64,000 nt of DNA from an uncultured Opitutia bacterium (GTDB lineage Bacteria > Verrucomicrobiota > Verrucomicrobiia > Opitutales > Opitutaceae). The DNA is taken from positions 1-64,000 of the forward strand of contig CAIOAO010000074.1 in NCBI GenBank assembly GCA_903855985.1, read 5' to 3'. A model generated the notes under the pieces. The model had not been told where the DNA came from and did not search any database. It saw only the letters and a list, made by a program, of their open reading frames with translations. A program made the position numbers and the translations under genes. Shown here one piece after another: positions 26,097 to 34,518 of the stretch (positions are counted from its first letter, which is position 1; the number at the start of each line of letters is the position of its first letter).

Positions 26097-29000
26097 ATGC
26101 TGCCCCTCAATCCCCTGCTTTCAATGACACCCCTGCGGGCCCAGCGCGGCGTGCTGCGTCTCGCCGAAATGATCTGGTCCGACGCCCGCCCCCTCGCCGT
26201 CGAGGCCACCGCCTCCCGGCCGGACCACGTGGCGCTGGCCGTCGGCAAAAAAGCTCCGCGCCGCCTCGTGCGCGCCGGTGAGGCCTGGGGCCGGCTCTAC
26301 GACCAGCGCTGGTGCAAGGTCACGATCCCTGGCAAAGCCAGCCCTGAGCGCAGTCGCAAAGGCGGCCACGCCGGTTCCTCGCGCTGGATGCGCTGGGACG
26401 AACAGGGCGAGGCCACGCTCTTTATCAACGGCACGCCGTTCTATGGTTTCGACGTCGCCCATCGCACCGTCGAACTTCCCGCCGGCGTGCGCGAGGTCTG
26501 GATCGAGTCGCTCTGCTGCCAGGCCGCGGTCTGGCACCCCGACGCGAAGGGCCTCGCCGAGAACGGCAACCTCTTCCGCGGCGCGTCGCTCCTCCGCCGC
26601 GACGAGGCCGCCTGGGCCGCATACCACGACCTCAACTGCCTCTACGATTATCTGATCGAGCTCCGCGCCCGGGAGCTCCCCGGCGTGCCGCGCGAACTCC
26701 AGGCCATGGCGCAACAGCCGCCGTTGATTGACGTCTCCCCGCAGTTTCGCCGCCTGCTGCGCGGACTCGACCTTGCGCTCGATGCCTTCGACACGTCCGG
26801 CGTGGACGCCCTGCGCCGCGCCCTGGCTGCGGTCTACCGCGAAATGAAGGACGCCGCGCCTTTCTCCCGCGCCGCGCTCACCGGCCACTCCCACCTCGAC
26901 CTCGTCTGGCTCTGGACCGAGCAGGTCGGCGAGGGCAAGGCCGTGCACACGTTCTCCAACGTCAACCGGCTCATGGCACTCTACCCCGAGTTCCGCTTCG
27001 CCTACTCACAGTCCGCGAGCTACGAGGCCGTCGCCCGCCGCTCGCCCGAGCTGCACCGCGCCGTGAAGGCCCGCCTTCGCTCCGGCCAGTGGGAAGCCAC
27101 CGGCGGCATGTACGTCGAGGCCGACTCCCACGTCCCGTGTGGCGAGGGTCTCGCCCGCGCGTTCACCATCGGCCAGGACTCGTTCAAGAAACTGACCGGC
27201 AAACTCTCGCGCGTGCTCTGGCTGCCCGACCTGTTTGGCTTCAGCGCCTGCCTGCCGCAGCTGATGAAGCTCAGCGGCGTGGATTATTTTTTCACGACCA
27301 AGACCACGTGGAACACCACCAACCGTTTTCCGCACTCCAGTTTCATCTGGCGCGGCGCCGGCGGCCACGCGGTCGTCAGCCACGTCACGCAAGGCGTGCA
27401 GTTCAACAACACGCTCGCCGTCGACCAGATCAATGCCTCCGCCCGCCAGAACCAGCAGGGCGACATTCATAACGAGGTCCTCATGCCGAACGGCTACGGC
27501 GACGGCGGTGGCGGCCCGAGCGAGGAAATGTGCGAGCGCGCCCGCCGGCTCGACGCGCTGCGCGGACTTCCCGCCCTGAAATGGGACCAGCCCGAGGCCT
27601 TCTTCGACCGCCTCGCATTGAAACGCGCCCAGCTCCCCGCCCTCGATGGCGAAATCTACCTCGAATACCACCGCGGCACGTTCACCACCCAGAGCCGCGT
27701 GAAGTCCCACTTCCGCGACCTCGAGCGCGCGCTGCAGGCCCACGAGGCCGCCCTCGTCGCCACGGGCGGCAAGCCCGGTGCCGACCTCGCCCACGCCTGG
27801 CGCCGGATGGTCTTCGCCCAGTTCCACGATTTCATCCCCGGCAGCTCCATTCCCGAGGTTTACGTCAAGGGCCTCCCGGAGCTGGCCCAACTCACGCGCG
27901 AGCAAACCAAAGCAGCGCTCAGGCAGGTGGAACGCATTGCCCCCAAGGCGTTGAAACGCCAGTCCGCGAACCAGCGCGTTGAGGGCAACACGCTCCACCT
28001 CTTCAACCCCCTCCCCCTCGCCCGCCGCTGCGTCGTCGCCGGCAAACTCGTCGACCTCCCCGCGCTCTCCGGCATCCGTTTCTCCGACGCCGTCGTCCGC
28101 ACTTCCTCCTCCCTGCTCCTTGCTCCCTGCTCCGTCAGCGTGCCCTCGCGCACGCTGACCAACGGCCGGGTGACTGCTCGTCTCGCGGCGAACGGCGAAC
28201 TCGCCGCGCTCAGCGTGGACGGCCGCGCCCTCGAGCTCTCCGCCGGTGCCGGCCGCCTGGTCGCCTACCCCGACCACGCCGCCAATTTCGGCCCGTGGGA
28301 TATCGACCGCTCCACGCTTTCCCTCGGCCAGCCCGCCCACGGCCCCGTCAAAATCACCGCCGGCAAGAACTCCCTCTCCGTCACCCGCCAGCTCGGCGCG
28401 AAGAGCACCGCCACCGTGCGCTATTCGCTCGAACCTGGCGCGAGCGTGCTGCGGCTCACGGTCGAGCTCGACTACCAGGAGGAGGACTCGCTCCTGAAAC
28501 TGCATTTCCCGACCGCCTACCGCGGACGCGAGGTCCGCTGCGGCACGCCGTTTGGCAGCGTGCTGCGTCCGCAGCTCGCCACCACGCGCGAGGCCGAGGC
28601 GATGTTTGAATGGCCGATGAGCCGCTGGGCCACCGTGAGCTCCGAAGGCGAACGCTCCGGCCTGTTCGCCCTGACCGAAAACAAATACGGCGTGAGCGTC
28701 CGCGACGGCGACCTGGCCGTCACACTGCTGCGCACCCCCCGCCACGTCGGCTTCGAGGACCACGGCCGCGCTTATCCCCAGCAGCTCAGCCGCCTGCCGA
28801 AACCCAAGACAATCTACACCGACCTCGGCCGCCACACCATCGAGCTCGCCGTTGGTTTCTACGACCTCACGGCCCCCCGCGCCGAGCAACCCGCCGCGCA
28901 GGCCGAGAACCTCTTCACCCCGCCCCTCGCCTACCGCGGCGTCCCCATCTCCTCCGCCTTCCGCGGCCTCGAAGGCGGCGAAACCCTGATTCCCCACTGG

Positions 29001-29204
29001 GCGAAGCCCGACACCCGCACGCGCTGGCTCCTCCGCCTTCACGAGGTCGGAGGCCAGCGTGGCACCGCGAAGCTCGCCCTCGCCCCCGGCTGGACCGCGC
29101 GGAAAGTGGACCTCCTAGGCAATAACCTCGGCGCCCCCCTGCGCGGCGGACGCCTCGCCTTCGCTCCGTACGAGATCGTGAGCCTGCAAATCAGCCGCAG
29201 CTAA
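26097..29204 (+). CDS. GH38 alpha-mannosidase
   Basis: This 1035-residue enzyme belongs to glycoside hydrolase family 38, which cleaves alpha-mannosides using zinc. The catalytic domain contains TGHSHLDLVWLWTEQVGEGK (about 262-281, with His and Asp zinc ligands), GGMYVEADSHVPCGEGLARA (about 336) and LWLPDLFGFSACLPQLMK (about 375), where the Asp is the nucleophile. QFHDFIPGSSIPEVY (about 580) is another signature. C-terminal beta domains follow. No signal peptide is seen. A Ser/Leu-rich stretch TSSSLLLAPCSVSV (about 667-680) is encoded by CCTGCTCC-type repeat DNA, as if an intergenic repeat had been inserted in frame at a domain boundary. The start could also be ATG 26124. Confidence 0.92.
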   Translation: MLPLNPLLSMTPLRAQRGVLRLAEMIWSDARPLAVEATASRPDHVALAVGKKAPRRLVRAGEAWGRLYDQRWCKVTIPGKASPERSRKGGHAGSSRWMRWDEQGEATLFINGTPFYGFDVAHRTVELPAGVREVWIESLCCQAAVWHPDAKGLAENGNLFRGASLLRRDEAAWAAYHDLNCLYDYLIELRARELPGVPRELQAMAQQPPLIDVSPQFRRLLRGLDLALDAFDTSGVDALRRALAAVYREMKDAAPFSRAALTGHSHLDLVWLWTEQVGEGKAVHTFSNVNRLMALYPEFRFAYSQSASYEAVARRSPELHRAVKARLRSGQWEATGGMYVEADSHVPCGEGLARAFTIGQDSFKKLTGKLSRVLWLPDLFGFSACLPQLMKLSGVDYFFTTKTTWNTTNRFPHSSFIWRGAGGHAVVSHVTQGVQFNNTLAVDQINASARQNQQGDIHNEVLMPNGYGDGGGGPSEEMCERARRLDALRGLPALKWDQPEAFFDRLALKRAQLPALDGEIYLEYHRGTFTTQSRVKSHFRDLERALQAHEAALVATGGKPGADLAHAWRRMVFAQFHDFIPGSSIPEVYVKGLPELAQLTREQTKAALRQVERIAPKALKRQSANQRVEGNTLHLFNPLPLARRCVVAGKLVDLPALSGIRFSDAVVRTSSSLLLAPCSVSVPSRTLTNGRVTARLAANGELAALSVDGRALELSAGAGRLVAYPDHAANFGPWDIDRSTLSLGQPAHGPVKITAGKNSLSVTRQLGAKSTATVRYSLEPGASVLRLTVELDYQEEDSLLKLHFPTAYRGREVRCGTPFGSVLRPQLATTREAEAMFEWPMSRWATVSSEGERSGLFALTENKYGVSVRDGDLAVTLLRTPRHVGFEDHGRAYPQQLSRLPKPKTIYTDLGRHTIELAVGFYDLTAPRAEQPAAQAENLFTPPLAYRGVPISSAFRGLEGGETLIPHWAKPDTRTRWLLRLHEVGGQRGTAKLALAPGWTARKVDLLGNNLGAPLRGGRLAFAPYEIVSLQISRS
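28104..28134. repeat. CCTGCTCC-type repeat words inside the GH38 gene
   Basis: The stretch reads as alternating CCTGCTCC and TTGCTCC words, matching the intergenic element at 60239-60365. It is in frame and sits at a likely interdomain linker. Confidence 0.7.
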
Positions 29205-29234
29205 CTGGACCGAACTGAGCCAGGGAGATTCTAA

Positions 29235-29504
29235 ATGAGAACGACCCGGATCCTCGCCCATATCTCGCTCGACGGCGTGATTGCGCCCGGCGGGCGGGGC
29301 GAACCCGCTGACTTCGAAACCGGCGGATGGATGGGCGCGTATCGTCATCCGGCGGGGGCCGCTGCCATCGTCGAGGCCCAGGGCCCGAGCTTCTTCTCCG
29401 ACCGGGTGGACCGGCGGGAACTCGCCTTCGTCAGCTCGAAGGCCCTGCCCACGGGCGCACTCCTCAACACGTATCGCCACGTTGGATCGCTGCGCACCAA
29501 GTGA
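29235..29504 (+). pseudogene. dihydrofolate reductase/RibD-C-like family remnant
   Basis: The 89-residue product begins TTRILAHISLDGVIAPGG and continues to GGWMGAYRHPAGAAAIVEA, the typical N-terminus of the dihydrofolate reductase-related (RibD C-terminal) family. After that the expected middle is missing: the sequence jumps to FFSDRVDRRELAFVSSKALP, which matches a region normally some 30-40 residues later. The remaining half of the domain, including the VHGSGxL part, is absent. Full members are about 180-200 residues. It is therefore probably a decayed copy with an internal deletion and lost C-terminus. Its leader has AGGGAG nine bases before the ATG, unlike nearly all other genes here, which suggests foreign origin. 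Confidence 0.65.
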
Positions 29505-29530
29505 AAGCGGGCCCGGACACTGAAATCAGA

Positions 29531-29735
29531 TTTTAATCGCGGATAGCACGGCAGACACGGATCAATCCCAAAACCTCGGATTGTCATTGCGAGGAAGCCC
29601 ACCGGGCTGACGAAGCACTCCATCTGGGACTGAACCACCGCCTTTAGGAGGGATTGCCGCGTCGGTCCCGCAACCGCGGGACCTCCTCGCAATGACCATC
29701 AGGGGATTGATCCGTGTAATCCGTGGTAAAATGGT
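29531..29735. repeat. two nested palindromic repeat families
   Basis: The outer arms pair GGGATTGATCCGTGT (29703-29717) with its complement near 29556-29570, and TTTTAATCGCGGAT-like ends flank them. Nested inside is a second pair, TTGTCATTGCGAGGA (from 29581) and TCCTCGCAATGAC (ending near 29697), with a GCAATCC/GGATTGC-like core and a small GGTCCCGC/GCGGGACC hairpin. It looks as if one repeat had landed in the loop of another. Confidence 0.8.
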
Positions 29736-29750
29736 TCGGGAAATCGAAAA

Positions 29751-29777
29751 GAAAAAGGCGGGATCAGCGATCCCGCC
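29751..29777 (-). terminator. rho-independent terminator of the heparinase-like gene
   Basis: Perfect 9-bp arms GGCGGGATC/GATCCCGCC with a 3-nt loop begin immediately after the TAG stop (29778-29780) of the minus-strand gene. On that strand they are followed by TTTTTC. Confidence 0.92.
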
Positions 29778-32129
29778 CTACCGCAACTCCAGCTTTACCC
29801 GCACCGCGAGCTGCCCGCTCCGGCCGCGCTGGGTGAGCGCGAGGCGGGGCTGGGTTTCGCCGTGCAGCGTCGCCACGAGGTACTGCTCCTTGCGCTCCTG
29901 CATTACCTTTTTCCAGATGGGTTCCGCGAGGGGCAATTGTTCCACGACCGCCTCGATGCCTTCGCCCCAGGTCAACGTCGCACGGCCGCGGCGACCTTGG
30001 ATCACCGCGCGGCGGTTCTTCGCGTCGAGCGTGATGGGCAGCGTAGTCGTCCAGTAAAACGTCACGCCTTCGCCCTGCTCGAGCGCCCAGTCGTCGGTGA
30101 TCGTGAGTTCGGCCGGAGTCAGTGAGTCCCACGTCCGCGTCCAGCGCGTGAACCAGCCTTCCCAGCCGGCCTTCAATTCCATCGTGGCGTGAAAACGCGT
30201 CTCGTCGCCGCGCGCCTGCGGCGTGAGGTCGGCGAAGATCGGGTTGGCCGGACGCGGACGCGCCCCCGCGGCGATCGGTACGAGCATGTTGTGCCGTTGG
30301 CAGTGCTTGAGGACATCCGCGAGCGGGTTGCTGTAGTCGCAGCTGCCAAAGTCTCGCGCGAACGCATCGCCGGCGAACTCCAGCACGAACGAGCCCTTGT
30401 CCTCGTGCGTGTGCGACGCCCCCGACTGGTTGCCCATCAGGAAGAGCTTTACCCATTCGCCCCCGAGCTTCCGGTGTGACGCCAGCTGGCCGATCTTGGG
30501 CATTTCCACGAGCGGACGAAACTCCGGCCCCTTCGCCGGCACTTCGCGCAGGAGGTTCTGCGCGAGCAGCGTCATGGGCTGGCCGCCCGTCCGCGCGACG
30601 GACTTGCGGAAGACCGTCACCCAGTGCGAATCCGGCATGAGCCACGCGAGGAACGCCGCGCCTTCCTGCGGGATGTACTGCGCGTCGCAGATCAGGATCA
30701 TCTGCAAATCATCCGCCGTGCTCGCCAGCACCTCGGCCATCTGCGCCGTGGCCCGTATCGCCGGCGGGATCAGCTCGCGCGAAACTTTGCCGCGCGCCCG
30801 GGCATAGTAGTAGCAAGTGATCATCGCCTGCCGCGCCGTGAACGTGAAATACATCGGTCCCTCGGTGTAGCCGCCGTCGGGCAGCAGAATCTTCGCGAGG
30901 TTGTCGTACAGGTCCGCCAGCGCGAGGTCAGTGTACGGCGCGACGCGCGACGCCGCCGGCTTCGGATAGGGATCCCAGCGCGCCGGCATCGTTTTTTCCA
31001 GCACCAGGTAGGCATACATCCGGCCCGGCATGAACCACGCCGTCTGGTTGCACCAAAACAGATACTCCCACCACCAGGTGTTGTAGTTGTTGGTGCCCTG
31101 CCCTTCCTCCGCGAGTCGGCGGAGAATCAGCTGCCGGCCGTAGTCGGTAAACCACTCGCCGCACAAATCGAGAATCAGCGCGCAGTCGTACATTACCAGG
31201 CTCGGCACAAACGCCCGATGCTCCCACTTGCAACCCGGCAGCCAGCTAAGAAAGGACGGGTCCCACCGCGTGCTGTGCGCGAGGCACATCGCGTACCGCG
31301 CCGCCAGCCGGCCGAGCGTCTTGTCGCGAAACAGCACCGACGCCTGCGCGGCGTTCGCGCCGTGCGTCAGCAGGTGTTTGCCCGTGTCGCGCTCGCGGCT
31401 GAAACGCGTGTCATTCCAAAAATTGACGTACTCCGTCGTCATCTTCTCCGGCACCAGCCGCCGCGCGTCTTCGGCCTGTTCCCACAGCGGTGACGCCTTC
31501 GGCCCGCCGCCTTTCGCCACCGCGGCCCGGGCCTCCGCCAGTTCCGCCCCCGTGAGGTGCAAGCCGTAGGCGGGTTCAAACGCCGGCTCAAAGCTCTCGG
31601 GCTGGAGATAGTCCTCCCAGCGCTCATCAAATCGCGCCACCTGCCGCAGGTAACGCTCGAGTTGCCCGCCGTGCTGCAGGCCAATCCAGTTCAGCCAGCC
31701 CACGACTCCGACCATCTGCCGCGAATCCACGTAAATCTCCAGCGTCAGCGCCGTGATCCGCCGCGCCCCGCCGAGTGGCAGGAGCAGCTCGCGTTTCTGG
31801 TGGGCGAAGGGCGTGCTGAGCATCCGGCGCTCTCCCGCATCCGTCCCGGCAACCAGCGCCACGCGGGCGCCTGGCGGCGCCATCAGCGAAAACATCAGCG
31901 TCTCGTAGTCTCCGCAATTGAGGTCAAGCGTCCGGCTCATCTGCAGCGCGGGCGTCGCGGGATCCGCCGGCGCCCGCTGCCACTCGTACTGCACCCACGC
32001 CCAGCGTTGCGCGACCTGCAGCCCCTCGGCGCCGCCATCGTGCACGGTCCATTTGGGCAGGCCGCTCAGCGTTTCGTCGAAAAACGCCTCAAAGATGGCC
32101 TCGGCCGAGTTGATGGGGGTGAGCTGCAT
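29778..32129 (-). CDS. heparinase II/III-like family protein, probable polysaccharide lyase
   Basis: This 783-residue protein has an N-terminal beta-sandwich-like region (about 1-170), then an alpha-helical toroid-like region rich in Trp/Tyr (for example NNYNTWWWEYLFWCNQTAWF, about 350-369). It ends with the heparinase II/III beta-sandwich, whose hallmark SGASHTHEDKGSFVLEFAGD is near 563-582, with FARDFGSCDYSNP following. Family members cleave uronic-acid-containing polysaccharides by beta-elimination (heparin, alginate and others). No signal peptide is visible with this start, so it may act on imported oligosaccharides. It is divergent from an operon with oxidoreductase, isomerase, enolase-family enzyme and importer, which fits uronate catabolism. 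Confidence 0.82.
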   Translation of the reverse strand: MQLTPINSAEAIFEAFFDETLSGLPKWTVHDGGAEGLQVAQRWAWVQYEWQRAPADPATPALQMSRTLDLNCGDYETLMFSLMAPPGARVALVAGTDAGERRMLSTPFAHQKRELLLPLGGARRITALTLEIYVDSRQMVGVVGWLNWIGLQHGGQLERYLRQVARFDERWEDYLQPESFEPAFEPAYGLHLTGAELAEARAAVAKGGGPKASPLWEQAEDARRLVPEKMTTEYVNFWNDTRFSRERDTGKHLLTHGANAAQASVLFRDKTLGRLAARYAMCLAHSTRWDPSFLSWLPGCKWEHRAFVPSLVMYDCALILDLCGEWFTDYGRQLILRRLAEEGQGTNNYNTWWWEYLFWCNQTAWFMPGRMYAYLVLEKTMPARWDPYPKPAASRVAPYTDLALADLYDNLAKILLPDGGYTEGPMYFTFTARQAMITCYYYARARGKVSRELIPPAIRATAQMAEVLASTADDLQMILICDAQYIPQEGAAFLAWLMPDSHWVTVFRKSVARTGGQPMTLLAQNLLREVPAKGPEFRPLVEMPKIGQLASHRKLGGEWVKLFLMGNQSGASHTHEDKGSFVLEFAGDAFARDFGSCDYSNPLADVLKHCQRHNMLVPIAAGARPRPANPIFADLTPQARGDETRFHATMELKAGWEGWFTRWTRTWDSLTPAELTITDDWALEQGEGVTFYWTTTLPITLDAKNRRAVIQGRRGRATLTWGEGIEAVVEQLPLAEPIWKKVMQERKEQYLVATLHGETQPRLALTQRGRSGQLAVRVKLELR

Positions 32130-32245
32130 GTCGCGCCGCGGAAATTTTCATTTCTTTTCACTAGTGGCGAGCGGCGAGTTGCGCGTAGTCTGGCCCCGTC
32201 CGTCTCCGCCTTATCCCTCAGTCCCTTCGTCCCTCAGTCCCCCTC

Positions 32246-33322
32246 ATGGCCGACCAACCCATCCGTTACGGCATCATCGGTGCCGGCGTCATCGCGAACT
32301 ACATGGCCCGCGTCTTCACCGAGGGCCGCGGCTCCACCGCCGTCGCCATCTCCGACGTGAATGCGGAGGCCGCCGCCAAGCTCGCGGTCGCCGCAGGTGG
32401 CGTGAAAAAAATCTACGCCGACTATCACCAGCTGCTCGCCGACCCGGAGGTGGACGCCGTGTACATCGCCACCCCGCCGTTCCTGCACAAGCCGATGACG
32501 ATCGACGCCCTGCGCGCCGGCAAACACGTGCTCTGCGAGAAACCCTTCATGCTGAACCAGGCCGAGGTGCGTGAGGTCAGCGCCGTGCAGAAGACCGTGC
32601 CGCAGCTCAAGGTCCTCTGCGCCTCCTCCCGCTACCACGACGCCGGCATCGCCCTGAAGGCGCGGGCCATGGTCGCCCAGCGCGAACTGGGCGAGCTCTA
32701 CCACGTCTCCTACACCCAGGTCACCGGCGCGCCCAAGCCCGGCACAACGTTGCCCCCGTGGCGCAACAATCCGGCAAAAAACGGCGGCGGCATGACCTAC
32801 GACTGGGGTCCGTATGACCTCGACTGGCTCAGCTGGGTGCTCGGCGACCTGTTCCGGCCGCGCGTGGTGTTCGGCACCCTGGGAAATTATTTTCCGCTCA
32901 CCGCGGAGCGCGTGCCGCCCTGCCTCGACGTGGACGGCCATTACTGCGCCCAGATCATCTGCGAGAGCGGCCTGACCATCCTCTGGGAACGCCGCGCCGC
33001 CGAGCACGGCCCGGCCCGCCACACCATCGAGCTGCGCGGGAAAAAAGGCGGCCTCGACACGTATTTCATGCCGATGCCCGAGAAACCGGGCCTGCAGCAC
33101 TACGCCTACGTCGGCACCGATGAGCTGAAGACCACAGTGCTGCCGGACGCCCCGCCCAATTGGGACGACGCCATCGTCCATCCTATCCGCGAGCTCACCG
33201 CCGCCATCCGGGAAAACCGCGCGCCGTCCAACACCCTCGAGGACAACGTCCGGATCCATGGCGTGATCGACGCCCTCCTCACTTCCGCCAAGACGCAACA
33301 GGCGGTGAAGGTCGTCACGTAA
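32246..33322 (+). CDS. Gfo/Idh/MocA family oxidoreductase
   Basis: This 358-residue dehydrogenase-type protein has the Rossmann start RYGIIGAGVIANYMARVFTE and the CEKPFMLN motif (about 95) with its conserved Lys. GGMTYDWGPYDLDWLSWVLG (about 180-200) corresponds to the catalytic Asp/His helix, with Tyr/Asp in place of the common Gly-His pattern. It opens a plus-strand run with an isomerase, an enolase-superfamily enzyme and an importer, so it probably oxidises or reduces a sugar or sugar acid delivered by them. The leader contains repeated CCCTCAGTCC words and no Shine-Dalgarno motif. The 116-bp gap to the divergent heparinase-like gene should hold both promoters. Confidence 0.9.
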   Translation: MADQPIRYGIIGAGVIANYMARVFTEGRGSTAVAISDVNAEAAAKLAVAAGGVKKIYADYHQLLADPEVDAVYIATPPFLHKPMTIDALRAGKHVLCEKPFMLNQAEVREVSAVQKTVPQLKVLCASSRYHDAGIALKARAMVAQRELGELYHVSYTQVTGAPKPGTTLPPWRNNPAKNGGGMTYDWGPYDLDWLSWVLGDLFRPRVVFGTLGNYFPLTAERVPPCLDVDGHYCAQIICESGLTILWERRAAEHGPARHTIELRGKKGGLDTYFMPMPEKPGLQHYAYVGTDELKTTVLPDAPPNWDDAIVHPIRELTAAIRENRAPSNTLEDNVRIHGVIDALLTSAKTQQAVKVVT

Positions 33323-33330
33323 GCACCGAA

Positions 33331-33460
33331 GTTGAAAGTTGTGGGTTCAACGTTGAAAAACCGGGCAGCGAAAACCGGCACGCACACTTAGAAACCACTT
33401 CTTCGCGCTGGAGCTTTCCGGCATTCAACCGCTTTCAATTTTCACCTCGCAACTTTCAAC
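33331..33460. repeat. imperfect palindrome, GTTGAAAGTTG arms
   Basis: GTTGAAAGTTG at 33331-33341 pairs with CAACTTTCAAC at 33450-33460, with further interrupted pairing inside (TTGAAAA/TTTTCA and CCGG). It is the same word family as 5323-5442. It lies between two plus-strand genes of one apparent operon. Confidence 0.75.
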
Positions 33461-33472
33461 CGGCGCCGCCCC

Positions 33473-34369
33473 ATGCCCCTCCCCAACCCGCTTTACCTCT
33501 TCAACAACCACTTCGCCGGGCACCGTCGCAATTATCCGTACCACACCCGGCTCGCGATTGCCGCGGATCTGGGCTTCGACGGGTATGAGCTGCACCCGAT
33601 CGAGCCCAACGACGACAAGTCCTGGGACGAGGCCGCCGCCGCGTTCAAGGCTAGCGGGATCAGGCACGCCGGCATGTACGTCGTCGCGAAGGGCGCGACC
33701 GACGCGGAGTTCCCCGCGATTGACGCCGAGATCGAGCGCACGCGCCGCATCATCGAGCGGCTCCACGCCATCGACCCTCATGCGTTCCTGAATTTCACCG
33801 TCATGAGCAATCCCGCCGGCACGAGCCCGCCGGACTACCGTGAGGCCGGTTCCGCCAAGGCCGAGCTGCGTCACTGGGAACGCACCGCCCGCATCGTGCG
33901 CGCGGCCGATGACGAACTCGCCGCCCGCGGCATGAGCGGCAACCTCTACAACCACGTCTGGTTCATCATCGACACCCCGGCCGCCGAGCTTCGCGTGCTG
34001 CAGGACGCCGGCGCCAAGGTCATCCGCCCGGGCGTGGCGATCTTCCATTCCCACTTCCACCTCGGCGTGCCCGACTTTCCCGCGCTGCTGGCCACCCCCG
34101 GCATGGAGCGCATCGGCTATTTCGCCGTGCTCAACGGCTGGCCGAAACCCGCCGAGCCGTTCCGCACGCGCCCGCTCGACGACGGCAACATCGACCTCGC
34201 CGCCGCCCTCGGCCTGCTCTGGTCCAAGGGCTACACCGGCCCGATCGTCTCCCAGGCCTACGACCTCGGCGGGGACCCCTACGAAACCGCCCGGCGCGCC
34301 CGCGATTACATTCGTGATGTCCACGCCCGCTTCCTCCGCAACCCGGCCCTCAATCCGGCAACACCGTAG
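33473..34369 (+). CDS. sugar phosphate isomerase/epimerase family TIM-barrel protein
   Basis: This 298-residue protein matches the xylose isomerase-like (AP endonuclease 2) TIM-barrel family. Motifs include AIAADLGFDGYELHPIEPN near the N-terminus (about 25-45), where the Glu and His are typical metal ligands, NLYNHVWFIIDTPAAELRVL (about 158) and IFHSHFHLGVPDFPALL (about 190). The family covers isomerases, epimerases and dehydratases of sugars and inositols, so the reaction is not determined. It lies between an oxidoreductase and an enolase-superfamily gene, suggesting a step in a sugar-acid pathway. A hairpin overlaps its TAG stop codon. Confidence 0.82.
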   Translation: MPLPNPLYLFNNHFAGHRRNYPYHTRLAIAADLGFDGYELHPIEPNDDKSWDEAAAAFKASGIRHAGMYVVAKGATDAEFPAIDAEIERTRRIIERLHAIDPHAFLNFTVMSNPAGTSPPDYREAGSAKAELRHWERTARIVRAADDELAARGMSGNLYNHVWFIIDTPAAELRVLQDAGAKVIRPGVAIFHSHFHLGVPDFPALLATPGMERIGYFAVLNGWPKPAEPFRTRPLDDGNIDLAAALGLLWSKGYTGPIVSQAYDLGGDPYETARRARDYIRDVHARFLRNPALNPATP

Positions 34370-34411
34370 GTTGCATGCTCGCACGCAACGTTGCGCGCCA
34401 GCGCGCAACCT
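34368..34411. repeat. hairpin starting on the stop codon of the isomerase gene
   Basis: AGGTTGC (34368-34374) pairs with GCAACCT (34405-34411). Inside, GCGCAACGTTGCGC-like words form a second stem. The first two bases are part of the TAG stop. No T run follows, so terminator function is uncertain. Confidence 0.65.
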
Positions 34412-34518
34412 CCCTCGGATTCCCGACGTTTGATCATTTTTGATTCACCCCTCCGGATTCAAATGCCTTCATCTTCGTGCCTTCTTGTGCCTTTTCGTGG
34501 CCAATCCGTACCGCTCCC

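Noticed and set aside
29531-29735. A CRISPR array or leader
   Set aside because: There is no regular direct repeat with unique spacers and no cas gene; the structure is nested inverted repeats.
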